NCBI RefSeq assembly: GCF_051414135.1
Contig: NZ_JBLKOA010000002.1
Coordinates: forward strand, 248,001 to 312,000
Source of the DNA: Halovenus halobia
GTDB taxonomy: Archaea > Halobacteriota > Halobacteria > Halobacteriales > Haloarculaceae
DNA: 64,000 nt
Direction: 5' to 3'
Part shown: piece by piece, positions 42,177-50,161 of the stretch
How the letters are laid out: each line of letters begins with the position of its first letter
Numbering within the stretch: the first letter of the stretch is position 1
The notes under the pieces: generated by a model
Told to the model about the DNA's origin: nothing
The model's database searches: none
The model's input: the letters and a program-made list of their open reading frames with translations, nothing else
Program-made: the position numbers and the translations under genes

Positions 42177-42840
42177 CGCGACGGCAGTCGCAAGCGGACT
42201 CGACGCCGTTATCGAGGTGTTCCAGCGCGGCGAACCCGTCTGTATCCACGACGCGGCCGACCGCGAAGGTGAGACGGACCTGATCTATCCGGCCAGCGCG
42301 GTCACGCCCGAAGCGGTGGCGCGACTGCGCAACGACGCCGGCGGATTGATCTGTGTCGCGCTCAGCGACGCCGTCTCGAAGGCGTTCAACCTGCCGTTCC
42401 TCCAGTCTGAGATTGACCATCCCTCCGCAGCGAGACATGACCTCGCGTACGACGACCGCTCGTCGTTCTCGCTGCCGGTCAACCATCGAGATACTCGAAC
42501 GGGAATCACCGACGAGGACCGCTCGCTGACGATTCGTGAACTCGCACGCGCGGCCGAGTCGCCCGACAAGGTGGACTTTGCCAGCGAGTTCCGCTCGCCC
42601 GGTCACGTCCATATCCTTCGGGGCGCACCGGGCCTGCTCGCGGACCGGCAGGGTCATACCGAACTCGGTCTCGCGCTTGCCGAACTCGCCGGCGTCGAAC
42701 CCGCAGTTGTGGTCTGTGAGATGCTCGATGACCACACAAATGAGGCGATGACACCCGCCGACGCTGCGGCCTACGCCGACTCACACGGAATCCCCTACAT
42801 CGAGGGGTCTGTGCTGGTCGAACGGGCGAACTCGCTCTGA
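42160..42840 (+). CDS. ribB: 3,4-dihydroxy-2-butanone-4-phosphate synthase, probable CTG start
   Basis: Converts ribulose 5-phosphate to the four-carbon precursor of riboflavin. 226 aa if read from CTG 42160. Motifs: the acidic active-site loop HDAADREGETDLIYPAS, DAGGLICVAL, and the end region GHTELGLALAEL (His) with CEMLDD. The first in-frame GTG (42217) would remove the N-terminal helix (SHSSDATAVASGLDAVIEVF) that precedes the active-site strand in this family, and no other standard start exists after the in-frame TGA at 42151. The 17-nt overlap with ribK implies coupled translation of consecutive flavin genes. Confidence 0.88.
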   Translation: MSHSSDATAVASGLDAVIEVFQRGEPVCIHDAADREGETDLIYPASAVTPEAVARLRNDAGGLICVALSDAVSKAFNLPFLQSEIDHPSAARHDLAYDDRSSFSLPVNHRDTRTGITDEDRSLTIRELARAAESPDKVDFASEFRSPGHVHILRGAPGLLADRQGHTELGLALAELAGVEPAVVVCEMLDDHTNEAMTPADAAAYADSHGIPYIEGSVLVERANSL

Positions 42841-42900
42841 GTGATTGGTTGTTTTGTAATCCGAGTTATTAACGGGCTGAACGTCACTTCTGGATTCGAG

Positions 42901-43060
42901 ACATCGAAAGCCCTCGGTCGCTCGCGCGCTCACGGGTCACTCTGCTCCCCGTTCGCTCAGTTGGAGACCTCGCTCTGCTCGGCCTCCCGGGTCACGCTGA
43001 CCGGGATACCCTCGCTTCGCTCGGGTAGTGCCCGCTCAGCGACCGCCAGACGACCTCGCC
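42901..43060 (-). repeat. Second cluster of 11-nt-loop and 3-nt-loop hairpins
   Basis: Lies in the 425-nt gap between ribB and ilvE. On the minus strand, 11-nt-loop hairpins have arms at 43023-43027/43007-43011 (5 bp, loop GAGCGAAGCGA), 42981-42987/42963-42969 (7 bp including one G-T wobble, loop GAGCAGAGCGA) and 42948-42952/42932-42936 (5 bp, loop GAGCAGAGTGA). A hairpin with a 3-nt loop (42990-43002, arms GGTCA/TGACC) lies between the first two. The layout copies that behind the thermosome gene although the sequences differ. The G-T pair is compatible with RNA only if the minus strand is transcribed. Confidence 0.75.
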
Positions 43061-43230
43061 CTTTCATCCACCAGGAAGTAGCCCATGACACAGCCGATGC
43101 ATAGCGGATGGAAGGCAAGGCCGGTCCCGGGTCTGGAACCGGTCAAGAGCTTTCGGTGTCCCCCTATTCGATATTCAGTTCCAGAGATTGTCAGCGGTTG
43201 AACAGTATCATCCTCATCCTCGCGAATCGT
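43061..43230 (-). other. Unassigned intergenic block next to the hairpin cluster
   Basis: Rest of the ribB-ilvE gap. It contains a near-complementary pair of segments (CCCTTTCATCC at 43059-43069, GGATGGAAGG at 43107-43116) and GC-rich dyads at 43121-43143 (GACCGG/CCGGTC-type). An ORF on the minus strand (43036-43254, 72 codons) crosses it but looks like the by-product of the repeat. It may form one element with the hairpin cluster. Confidence 0.35.
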
Positions 43231-43265
43231 GAAGCTACTTAACGATGGGGCCAATCTATGCGATT

Positions 43266-44201
43266 ATGAGCTTCGACGAGATGGATGTCGACACCATCTG
43301 GATGGACGGTGAGTTCGTGCCGTGGGACGAGGCGGACGTTCACGTCCTCTCGCACGGTCTGCACTACGGGACCGGCGTCTTCGAGGGCGTGCGCTGTTAC
43401 GACACCGACAAGGGCCCGGCGATTTTCCGCTGGGAGGAACACCTCGACCGCCTGTACGAGTCCGCCAAACCGTACGAACTGGATATTCCATACACGCGCG
43501 AAGAACTGACCGAGGCGACGATGGAACTGATTCAGCGCCAGGAACTCCAGTCGTGTTATATCCGCCCGATTGCCTTCTACGGCTACGAGATGCTGGGACT
43601 GAACCCCTCGGAGTGCCCCGAACAGGTCGCTATCGCTGCGTGGCCGTGGGGCGCGTACCTCGGCGAGGAAGCACTCGAAGAGGGTATCGACGTGGCTGTT
43701 TCCTCGTGGCGGAAACACTCCTCGAGCCAGATTCCGACCAACTCCAAGACGACCGGTGCCTACGTCAACAGCGTGCTCGCCAGCCTAGAGGCCAAGCGCA
43801 ACGACTACGTGGAGGCAATCGTCCTCAACAAGGAGGGCAACGTCGCAGAAGGCCCCGGCGAGAACATCTTCCTCGTCCGCGACGGCGAAATCTACACGAC
43901 TGGCCTCGCCGAGAGTATCCTCGACGGAATCACCCGACGCTCGGCGATTCAGATTGCTGAAGACCTGGGCTACACCGTCCACGACGAGGCGACAATCTCT
44001 CGGGGCGAACTGTACACCGCCGACGAACTGTTTTTCACCGGCACAGCAGCAGAAGTGACGCCGATTACGTCCGTCGACGACACGGTGATTGGCTCCGGCA
44101 CCAAAGGGCCGGTGACCGACGCCCTCCAGACGAAGTTCTTCGAGATTGTCGAAGAACAGCCTACAGAGTACGAGGACTGGTTCACCCCGGTCGAGATGTA
44201 A
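43266..44201 (+). CDS. ilvE: Branched-chain amino acid aminotransferase
   Basis: PLP enzyme for the last step of Val, Leu and Ile synthesis. 311 aa. The start at 43266 is supported by CTTAAC about 28 nt upstream; ATG 43281 is an alternative. Fold type IV features: VHVLSHGLHYGTGVFEGVR, the Schiff-base lysine in PTNSKTTGAYVNS, AIVLNKEGNVAEGPGENIFLV and GITRRSAIQIAEDLG. The closing block FFTGTAAEVTPI and DDTVIGSGTKGPVT binds the PLP phosphate. The stop abuts the convergent trmJ stop with no gap. Confidence 0.94.
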   Translation: MSFDEMDVDTIWMDGEFVPWDEADVHVLSHGLHYGTGVFEGVRCYDTDKGPAIFRWEEHLDRLYESAKPYELDIPYTREELTEATMELIQRQELQSCYIRPIAFYGYEMLGLNPSECPEQVAIAAWPWGAYLGEEALEEGIDVAVSSWRKHSSSQIPTNSKTTGAYVNSVLASLEAKRNDYVEAIVLNKEGNVAEGPGENIFLVRDGEIYTTGLAESILDGITRRSAIQIAEDLGYTVHDEATISRGELYTADELFFTGTAAEVTPITSVDDTVIGSGTKGPVTDALQTKFFEIVEEQPTEYEDWFTPVEM

Positions 44202-44957
44202 TTACTCCTCAGGGTCTGCGTTCTCGAGTCGCTGCGTCCCGTCCCGAAAGAGTCCCTGCAAGGTCTGTGCCTCCCGCGGCGTCAGTTGCGCCCGGCCGAG
44301 CACACGCCGGAACATCCGCGCCGATTTCGCTCGTTTCTCTTCGGGGTGGCCGATTGCGTCGAGATACTCGCCAAAGTAGTTGTGCACGCGCTCGACCGAG
44401 GGTTTGTCGGCGAGTTGGTGGACAGTCTCGGGGAGCTGTGTGTCCTCGACAGTGAGCGCGCGGAGTTCGTAGAAGATGATTGTCGCGGCCTGTGCGAGGT
44501 TGAGTACCGGATAGGAGTCGTCAGCAGGAATTGAACAAACCATATCCAGCGCGGCGAGTTCCTCGTTCGACAGGCCGACTCGCTCGCGGCCGAAGACGAT
44601 TGCGACATCACCGTCGACGCCAGCGAGGTGGTCCGAGAGGTCAGCGGCCGGAATTGCTGGATAGCGGACGTGGTTTTGCGGGTCTTCGTTGGTCGTTGCT
44701 GTGCAGGCAACGGTATGATACTGCTCGGCGAGTTCGTCGAAGGTGAGTTCAGTCGCGTCGGGGAGAATATCGTTCCGGGCCTGACCGGCGAAGCCATACG
44801 CCTCGCCGTCGGGGTCGAGGTCAGGCGGGTCAACCAGCAACAACTCCGAGAGCCCGAAGTTTTTCATCGACCGGGCAATCGAGCCAACGTTGCCCGGTGT
44901 TTCCGCGTCCACAACGGCGACGGCGATGTCGGGACCGGACGTCGAGTCCTCAGCCAT
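44202..44957 (-). CDS. trmJ: tRNA 2'-O-methyltransferase TrmJ (SpoU/SPOUT family)
   Basis: Methylates the ribose of residue 32 in tRNA anticodon loops. 251 aa. SPOUT trefoil-knot motifs: VAVVDAETPGNVGSIARSMKNFG (motif 1, in parts), AIVFGRERVGLSNEEL (motif 2) and CSIPADDSYPVLNLAQAATI (motif 3). The ~80-residue C-terminal extension after the knot is characteristic of TrmJ compared with other SpoU proteins. Promoter-like GTTTATTG ~27 nt upstream. Divergent from the M24 peptidase gene. Confidence 0.88.
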   Translation of the reverse strand: MAEDSTSGPDIAVAVVDAETPGNVGSIARSMKNFGLSELLLVDPPDLDPDGEAYGFAGQARNDILPDATELTFDELAEQYHTVACTATTNEDPQNHVRYPAIPAADLSDHLAGVDGDVAIVFGRERVGLSNEELAALDMVCSIPADDSYPVLNLAQAATIIFYELRALTVEDTQLPETVHQLADKPSVERVHNYFGEYLDAIGHPEEKRAKSARMFRRVLGRAQLTPREAQTLQGLFRDGTQRLENADPEE

Positions 44958-45047
44958 ACCGACAGTTCGGCCGGTGACCCAATAAACAGCCGGAAACGTC
45001 GGCGCTGCATCGGGGAGATTGAAGTGTCCGCCAGCCGTTGCTGGCGT

Positions 45048-46226
45048 ATGAACCCGGACTTGACGGAGTTAGACGAGTATCTCGACGAGGCAGGCGTCGA
45101 TGGCTACCTCATCGACGCCGACTCGGAGGACGCAGACCAGTACTATCTCTCAGGTTTCGACGCCCCCGACCCCTTCATCACGCTGTACGACGGCGAGGTT
45201 CACCTGCTCTTTACACGGAGTCTCGAGTACGGCCGTGCGAAGAAGGAGGCCCGTGCAGCGACCATCGAGCGTGGTTCGGACTACGGCTACGCCGAGAAGG
45301 CCCAGGAGTACGGCCCGACGGAAGCCAGAAGTCGTGTCCTCGCAGCGTTTTGCGAAGAATACGGCGTCGAGTCGGTCGCGACACCGCCGCGCTTTCCCCT
45401 CCAGACCGCAGACGGCCTGCGCGAGCACGGACTGACGGTAACTGCCGACGAATCAGGTGCCGTCACGGAGGTCCGCGCCACGAAGACCGAAGAAGAAATC
45501 GAACACATCCGCGAGGCACAGCGGGCCAACGAAACCGCGATGGCCCGCGCCGAGGAGTTGATCAGTTCGGCCGAGACCAACGCAGACGGCGAACTTGTGC
45601 TGGACGGCGAGGTGCTGACCAGCGAGCGTGTCACCGAAGAAATCGAGATAACGCTGTTGCGCCAGGGCTGTGCGCTGGACGAGACGATTGTCGCCTGCGG
45701 CGCAGACGCCGCCGACCCACACGACCGGGGAAGCGGGCCACTGCTCGCCGACGAGCCAATTATTATCGACATTTTTCCGCGGAACAAGGCGAGTCGGTAT
45801 CACGCCGACATGACCCGAACCTTCTGTCACGGCGAGGCGAGCGAGCGACTCGAAGAGTGGTTCGAGTTGACCGACCGCGCACGCGAAGCCGCAATCGAGG
45901 CCGTCGAACCGGGTATCGAAGCTGACGAGGTCCACGCTGCGGCCTGCGATGTCTACGAAGACGCCGACCTGCCGACGCTGCGCACCGACCCGACGACAGA
46001 AACAGGATTTATCCACAGTACTGGCCACGGGGTCGGACTGGACGTTCACGAACTTCCGAGCGTCGCCAACAGCGGCGAGATACTCGAACCCGGCCACATC
46101 ATCACCATCGAACCCGGGCTCTACGACCCAGAGATTGGCGGCGTGCGCATCGAAGACCTGCTCGTCGTGACCGAGGACGGCTACGAGAACCTCACGGAGT
46201 ACGACATCGAACTCACGGTCGGCTGA
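45048..46226 (+). CDS. M24-family Xaa-Pro dipeptidase/aminopeptidase
   Basis: 392 aa. Residues 1-150 form the creatinase-like N-terminal domain (with VDGYLIDADSEDADQYYLSG), residues 160-390 the pita-bread catalytic domain. The five metal ligands can be placed: Asp in IIIDIFPR, Asp in YHADMTRTF, His in FIHSTGHGVGLDVHE, Glu in TIEPGLYDP and Glu in GVRIEDLLVV. This makes it an active dinuclear metallopeptidase that removes residues next to proline. The exact specificity (dipeptidase or aminopeptidase) is open. ATG 45048 was selected because upstream frame overlaps trmJ on the other strand. Confidence 0.92.
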   Translation: MNPDLTELDEYLDEAGVDGYLIDADSEDADQYYLSGFDAPDPFITLYDGEVHLLFTRSLEYGRAKKEARAATIERGSDYGYAEKAQEYGPTEARSRVLAAFCEEYGVESVATPPRFPLQTADGLREHGLTVTADESGAVTEVRATKTEEEIEHIREAQRANETAMARAEELISSAETNADGELVLDGEVLTSERVTEEIEITLLRQGCALDETIVACGADAADPHDRGSGPLLADEPIIIDIFPRNKASRYHADMTRTFCHGEASERLEEWFELTDRAREAAIEAVEPGIEADEVHAAACDVYEDADLPTLRTDPTTETGFIHSTGHGVGLDVHELPSVANSGEILEPGHIITIEPGLYDPEIGGVRIEDLLVVTEDGYENLTEYDIELTVG

Positions 46227-46298
46227 GTTCCCCCGATTCTCAGCTTGCGGCCTCCATCATGAACATTTATTAAGGACCGGAATAGAGGTAGATGTACA

Positions 46299-46343
46299 AT
46301 GACAGCGCTCGGGGTATCTGTACGTTGCCTTCTTCACCAGTAG
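46299..46343 (+). other. Possible 14-codon leader ORF
   Basis: ATG ACA ... TAG encoding MTALGVSVRCLLHQ. It starts ~34 nt after an AT-rich TATA-like block (ATTTATTAA, 46264-46272) and precedes the 50-aa ORF by 48 nt. It could be a leaderless upstream ORF or chance. Confidence 0.2.
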
Positions 46344-46391
46344 ACGATTGTCTCGCCCGCTGATTATTCGCTGACCACACAACCCAAACCC

Positions 46392-46544
46392 ATGAGCACC
46401 AAACGAACCCCGACCGCAGCACAGACCCCAACTGAACGAACACGCCTGACAACGCGCACCGCACCACGAACCTTCGACCCGTTCAACACGAACGAGACGC
46501 CACAGATGTTCAACGACAAGTGGCAAGATATCGAACAGCACTGA
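46392..46544 (+). CDS. 50-aa basic-to-neutral small protein
   Basis: 50 aa, in the 355-nt gap between the M24 peptidase and the YgfZ gene. The N-terminal half is Thr/Arg/Pro-rich and low in complexity (STKRTPTAAQTPTERTRLTT). The C-terminal half (FDPFNTNETPQMFNDKWQDI) looks folded or motif-like. It is followed immediately by a T5 run, which would serve as a termination signal. There is no ribosome-binding site of note. Such a Lys/Arg/Thr-rich protein is unusual for a haloarchaeon. I know no family. Confidence 0.45.
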   Translation: MSTKRTPTAAQTPTERTRLTTRTAPRTFDPFNTNETPQMFNDKWQDIEQH

Positions 46545-46581
46545 GTTTTTCGAGTCGGTACCTGCTTGCTACCACGCGTAG

Positions 46582-47673
46582 TCAGTAGCTTGGCAATCGC
46601 GCAGACGTATCCGAGCCCTCGATGAGGGGGAGTCGCTGCCCCGCTGCGGACACGTCCTCACCGTCGACGCGAACAGCAAGGTCTGCGTCTGCGACCGCTG
46701 TCGCCACGCCACGGTCAAGCAGTGCAAGCGCGGCGGGCGTCTCTAGCATTGGACTCTCGCAAGCGCGAGTGACCGTTCCAGCAGTCTCGTCGCCGGCAAA
46801 GACCGTCGCGCCAGCCTCGGGGACAGTCTCGGTCGTCAGCCCGACAAGTTGTTTGGTTGCCTGACCGCGGTTCTCGACGCGGGAGACAACTTCTTGCCCG
46901 ACGAAGCAGCCTTTCTCGAAGTCGACAGCGTTGCGAAGGCCGAGATTATTCGGCACCTCGTCTTCGAGTTCGGTCTCGAACAGCGGGGTACCGGCTTCGA
47001 GCGTGAGCGAGTCCCAGGCCTGATAGCCGAACGGAACGGCGTTCAGCCCGCGGTTTTCCAGCGTATCGAAGACATCGCGGGCGTCCTCAGCCCGGCAGAT
47101 GACCTCGTAGCCTTCCTCGCCGGTGAGCCCGTCTGTCCGGACGACCGTCACGCCAGCGCGGTCCATCGACCCGCGGACGAAAGTAAGTTGCTCGTCCGGC
47201 GTCTGGACGCTGCAGACGCTGGCGATTTTCTCGGTTGCCTTCGCGCCGTGGACGCCGAAGATGGCGAAGTCGTCGGTTGCATACTCGATATCGACATCCT
47301 GGATGAAGGTTTTCTCCTGCCACTCCTCGGCAATTCCGTCGCCCTTGCCCGGCGGCAGCACCACCAGCAGGCGCTCGCCAGCGTTGTAGACGTACATCTC
47401 GGTTCGGATTCGGCCCTGTGGATTCAGAAGGAGAGCATAGACACCGGCACCTTCCTCGGCTGGAACGCGATTCGAGACGGCATTGTCGACGTAATCGACG
47501 CGGTCATCGCCGGTGACGGTCAGCACGTCGACAGCGTGTTCGATGACACCGACGACGTTACGAACCGCGCGGTGTGTGCGCTCTGGACGGCCATAGTCGG
47601 CAACAACGCGGCGACCACCACGCTGCTCGAAGGTCGCCTGGTGGTCTTCATGGACAGACGAGAGGAGAGTCAT
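46582..47673 (-). CDS. Folate-binding YgfZ/GcvT-like protein
   Basis: 363 aa, aminomethyltransferase fold. The motif KGCFVGQEVVSRVENRG (about residues 262-278) is the YgfZ signature (K-G-C-x-x-G-Q-E), including its conserved Cys; the tetrahydrofolate-binding N-terminal part has LTVTGDDRVDYVDNAVSNRV and LLNPQGRIRTEMYVY. YgfZ proteins assist iron-sulfur enzyme maturation with folate, while GcvT belongs to the glycine cleavage system. No gcvH or gcvP is near, so YgfZ is more likely. CTTAAC at about -28 is a probable promoter. Confidence 0.85.
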   Translation of the reverse strand: MTLLSSVHEDHQATFEQRGGRRVVADYGRPERTHRAVRNVVGVIEHAVDVLTVTGDDRVDYVDNAVSNRVPAEEGAGVYALLLNPQGRIRTEMYVYNAGERLLVVLPPGKGDGIAEEWQEKTFIQDVDIEYATDDFAIFGVHGAKATEKIASVCSVQTPDEQLTFVRGSMDRAGVTVVRTDGLTGEEGYEVICRAEDARDVFDTLENRGLNAVPFGYQAWDSLTLEAGTPLFETELEDEVPNNLGLRNAVDFEKGCFVGQEVVSRVENRGQATKQLVGLTTETVPEAGATVFAGDETAGTVTRACESPMLETPAALALLDRGVATAVADADLAVRVDGEDVSAAGQRLPLIEGSDTSARLPSY

Positions 47674-47723
47674 ACGTCACAACTGGACGGCCGGAGAGTT
47701 AAGCGTCCCGAAGGAGAGAACAG

Positions 47724-49040
47724 TTACTCCGCCCGGCGAGCGAGCAGCGCCAGCGTCAACAGCGCCCCAACTGCGGCGAGAAGACCGAATCCAGGGCCGA
47801 TTGCGTCAGCGCTACCAGAGCCGTCGTCCGCCGCGGAGTCGTCAGCACCGTCTGCTGGCTCGCCATCGTCGGAATCGTCAGTGCCGTCGTCAGGGGAGGC
47901 ATTCGGGTCAACACCTTCCAGCGTCTCCGAGGCAGACAGCCCCTCCGCCGTTGCCTCGATGGTGTTGCTGCCAGCCTCTGTGATGTTGAAGATAATCTGA
48001 CCCTGTGCGTCGGTCCGGCCGACAGTTTCGCCGTTCAGCGACACGCGGGCGTTTCCGACAGGCTCATCGTACGAGTTCGTTACGGTGACCTGTGTCGGCT
48101 GGCCGACGACAATCGCGTTCTGGAGTTGGTTGATGCTAATCGAAGGGTCACGCTGGGTCTGGAGTTCGATTGCAGTCGGTTCCTGGTCGAGTCGAAGCGT
48201 CGTCGTCGTCTCCTGATAGCCGTCCAGCAGAATGGTCAAGTCGTAGTTGTCGTTGACCGGCAGGCGAGCCTGTGTCTCACCGTCGTCGTCGGTCGGGATT
48301 GGCGAGCCGACACCTTCGATGTCGACGGTCGCGCCTTCGAGCGGTTGGGGCTCCTCGAAGTGGTCGTCGACAACAGTGAAGTCGACGTTGACGCTGTTGC
48401 TCTCAATTTCGATGGTACTGGTCGTGGCGGAACTGTCCAGTTCGACTGTCTGTTGGGTCCTATTGTACCCTGCCCGGAGCACTTCCACCGTGTAGTTCCG
48501 CTGCTCGATGCCAGAGATGACAGCCGTGCCCGTCTCGTCGGTAAAGACGGTGTCGACGGTCCGGGGGTCGTCGTCGTGGGATAGCCGGAGGCGAGTCTCT
48601 TCGACTGGCTCGTCGTCCATGTCAACAACAGTGAAATCAATTTGCCCGCGGACAGCCATCTGAATCGTAATCGGTTCGCTCAGTGAGGCAGGCCGGACAC
48701 GGCGTGGCTGGTGGTTGCGGACGTATTCGCCGTCAGTGTCGTTAACGGTAAGCTCGACGCGCTGGTTTGCCGGGACATCCAGCAAGACGCGGCCTTGAGA
48801 TGTGGAGGTATCCAAGACCGTACCATTCTCACCCCACGTCGCGACCACCTCGATATCACGGAGCGGGTCGCCGTTGCGGTCCTCGACGATGACCTCTACT
48901 TCGATGAGTTGCTGTTCTTGTGTTGCGGCCGTCGTTTCCGCTGGTGCCTGTTCGGAGGCAATTTCCTCGGCGGCGACACCGCCGACGAGGAGGACTGTGA
49001 CGAGCGCGAGCGCAGAAACCAATACACTCGTTTTGAACAT
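47724..49040 (-). CDS. Secreted surface protein with PGF-CTERM-type anchor
   Basis: 438 aa. An N-terminal signal peptide (MFKTSVLVSALALVTVLLVG) is followed by three or four carboxypeptidase-regulatory/Ig-like beta-sandwich repeats (for example VDFTVVDDHFEEPQPLEGATV and VTNSYDEPVGNARVSLNGE). Then come an Asp/Gly/Ser-rich linker (~385-412) and a C-terminal tripartite tail: GPGFG, a hydrophobic helix and ARRAE. That tail is the PGF-CTERM sorting signal, cut and lipid-modified by archaeosortase A. Several N-x-S/T sites suggest glycosylation. Ligand and role unknown. Confidence 0.82.
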   Translation of the reverse strand: MFKTSVLVSALALVTVLLVGGVAAEEIASEQAPAETTAATQEQQLIEVEVIVEDRNGDPLRDIEVVATWGENGTVLDTSTSQGRVLLDVPANQRVELTVNDTDGEYVRNHQPRRVRPASLSEPITIQMAVRGQIDFTVVDMDDEPVEETRLRLSHDDDPRTVDTVFTDETGTAVISGIEQRNYTVEVLRAGYNRTQQTVELDSSATTSTIEIESNSVNVDFTVVDDHFEEPQPLEGATVDIEGVGSPIPTDDDGETQARLPVNDNYDLTILLDGYQETTTTLRLDQEPTAIELQTQRDPSISINQLQNAIVVGQPTQVTVTNSYDEPVGNARVSLNGETVGRTDAQGQIIFNITEAGSNTIEATAEGLSASETLEGVDPNASPDDGTDDSDDGEPADGADDSAADDGSGSADAIGPGFGLLAAVGALLTLALLARRAE

Positions 49041-49099
49041 ATGTAAGCTATCGGAGAGGGCTCATATATGCCTACCGGCTGGTTTCAGACCGCCGCCCC

Positions 49100-50068
49100 T
49101 TACTTGGATTTGTCGACGACATCCTCAGCAACAGCGTCAAGTTCAGCCTCAGCCAGTGTCAGGAACGGGCCAGGTAGCGTTCGAGTGAGTGTCGCCGCGG
49201 CGACAGCGTAGGTGAGCGAGCGGGCGGTATCGGAGCCGTCGATTAACTGTTCGAGGAACGCACCGGCAAACGCGCCGTTCTCGCCGGTCGGGTCGACTGT
49301 CTCCGTCTCGATTGCCTCACGTTCGTGGATGATGTTCGTGCCGGGCGAATCCCGCAGTGCAACTGCACCGCGGTTCGAGCGACGGACCACGATGATCTCG
49401 AGGTCGTATTCGTCGGCGATGGTGTTTGCAAGTTCTCGCGGGCCGCCGCTGCGGTCCAGCGCCTCGCGGGCGTCAGCCTCGTCGGCGAACAGTACGTCGA
49501 TTTCGCCGGCGAGTTCTTCGAGGACGCCACTGTAGGTGTCTGGCGGTGCCAGCCCACGGCTGTAATCGAGGTCGACAGCCGTCATCGCGCCGCCGCCGCT
49601 GGCAGCCCGGAGCAACGCACCGGTCGTCTCGGCAGCCTGTTTCGAGAGGACTGCCGTCCCAAGCCCCGCAAAAATGATTTCTGTGTCTTGCACGCGGTCC
49701 ATTGGAAAGTCAGCAGGCGTCGCTGTGGCAGCAGCCGTGTTGCCCCGGTCGTGATAGTACTTACTCTCGCGGGGGGTGACGCCGTCCTCCCGGAACGTCA
49801 GCCCCTGTCGATGGTCCGGTTGGTCACTCCAGGCCACTGCCGTGTCGACGCCCTGCTCTTCGAGTTGCGATTTGACCCGTCGCCCGAGTGGTGAGTCCGG
49901 CAGCTTCGAGAGCCAGAGCGTCTTGGCACCGATTTCGCCGGCTGCGGCAGCCACGTTACTCGCTGTCCCATCGGCCTGAATCGAGGCTTGCCGCGCCCGT
50001 TCGAGCCGTTCGTTCCCCGACGGCGACAGTCGCAGCGGCGTCTCCCCAAACGTAATCAACTCTGTCAT
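49100..50068 (-). CDS. PfkB-family sugar kinase homolog (KdgK-like) without catalytic Asp
   Basis: 322 aa from ATG 50068. It resembles 2-keto-3-deoxygluconate kinases of haloarchaea: FGETPLRLSP at the start, the GTASNVAAAAGEIGA substrate loop and AVDLDYSRGLAPP. The diagnostic C-terminal PfkB motif, normally DxxGxxDxF with Asp as catalytic base, reads DPTGENGAF: Gly265 occupies the Asp position. Either activity is lost or changed, or a neighbouring residue substitutes. The rest of the protein is intact. An AT-rich promoter block (AATTAAATTAAG) lies 25-35 nt upstream. Confidence 0.8.
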   Translation of the reverse strand: MTELITFGETPLRLSPSGNERLERARQASIQADGTASNVAAAAGEIGAKTLWLSKLPDSPLGRRVKSQLEEQGVDTAVAWSDQPDHRQGLTFREDGVTPRESKYYHDRGNTAAATATPADFPMDRVQDTEIIFAGLGTAVLSKQAAETTGALLRAASGGGAMTAVDLDYSRGLAPPDTYSGVLEELAGEIDVLFADEADAREALDRSGGPRELANTIADEYDLEIIVVRRSNRGAVALRDSPGTNIIHEREAIETETVDPTGENGAFAGAFLEQLIDGSDTARSLTYAVAAATLTRTLPGPFLTLAEAELDAVAEDVVDKSK

Positions 50069-50161
50069 ACCCAGCAAATACACACCGAGGGTCTTAATTT
50101 AATTGGCAGAAACGAGCCGAACGACCAACACGCTCAATGGTGACCCCGACACAGCACCAGT

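Noticed and set aside
46849..48000. 383-codon plus-strand frame over the YgfZ and surface-protein genes
   Set aside because: Antisense shadow spanning two genes with different promoters.
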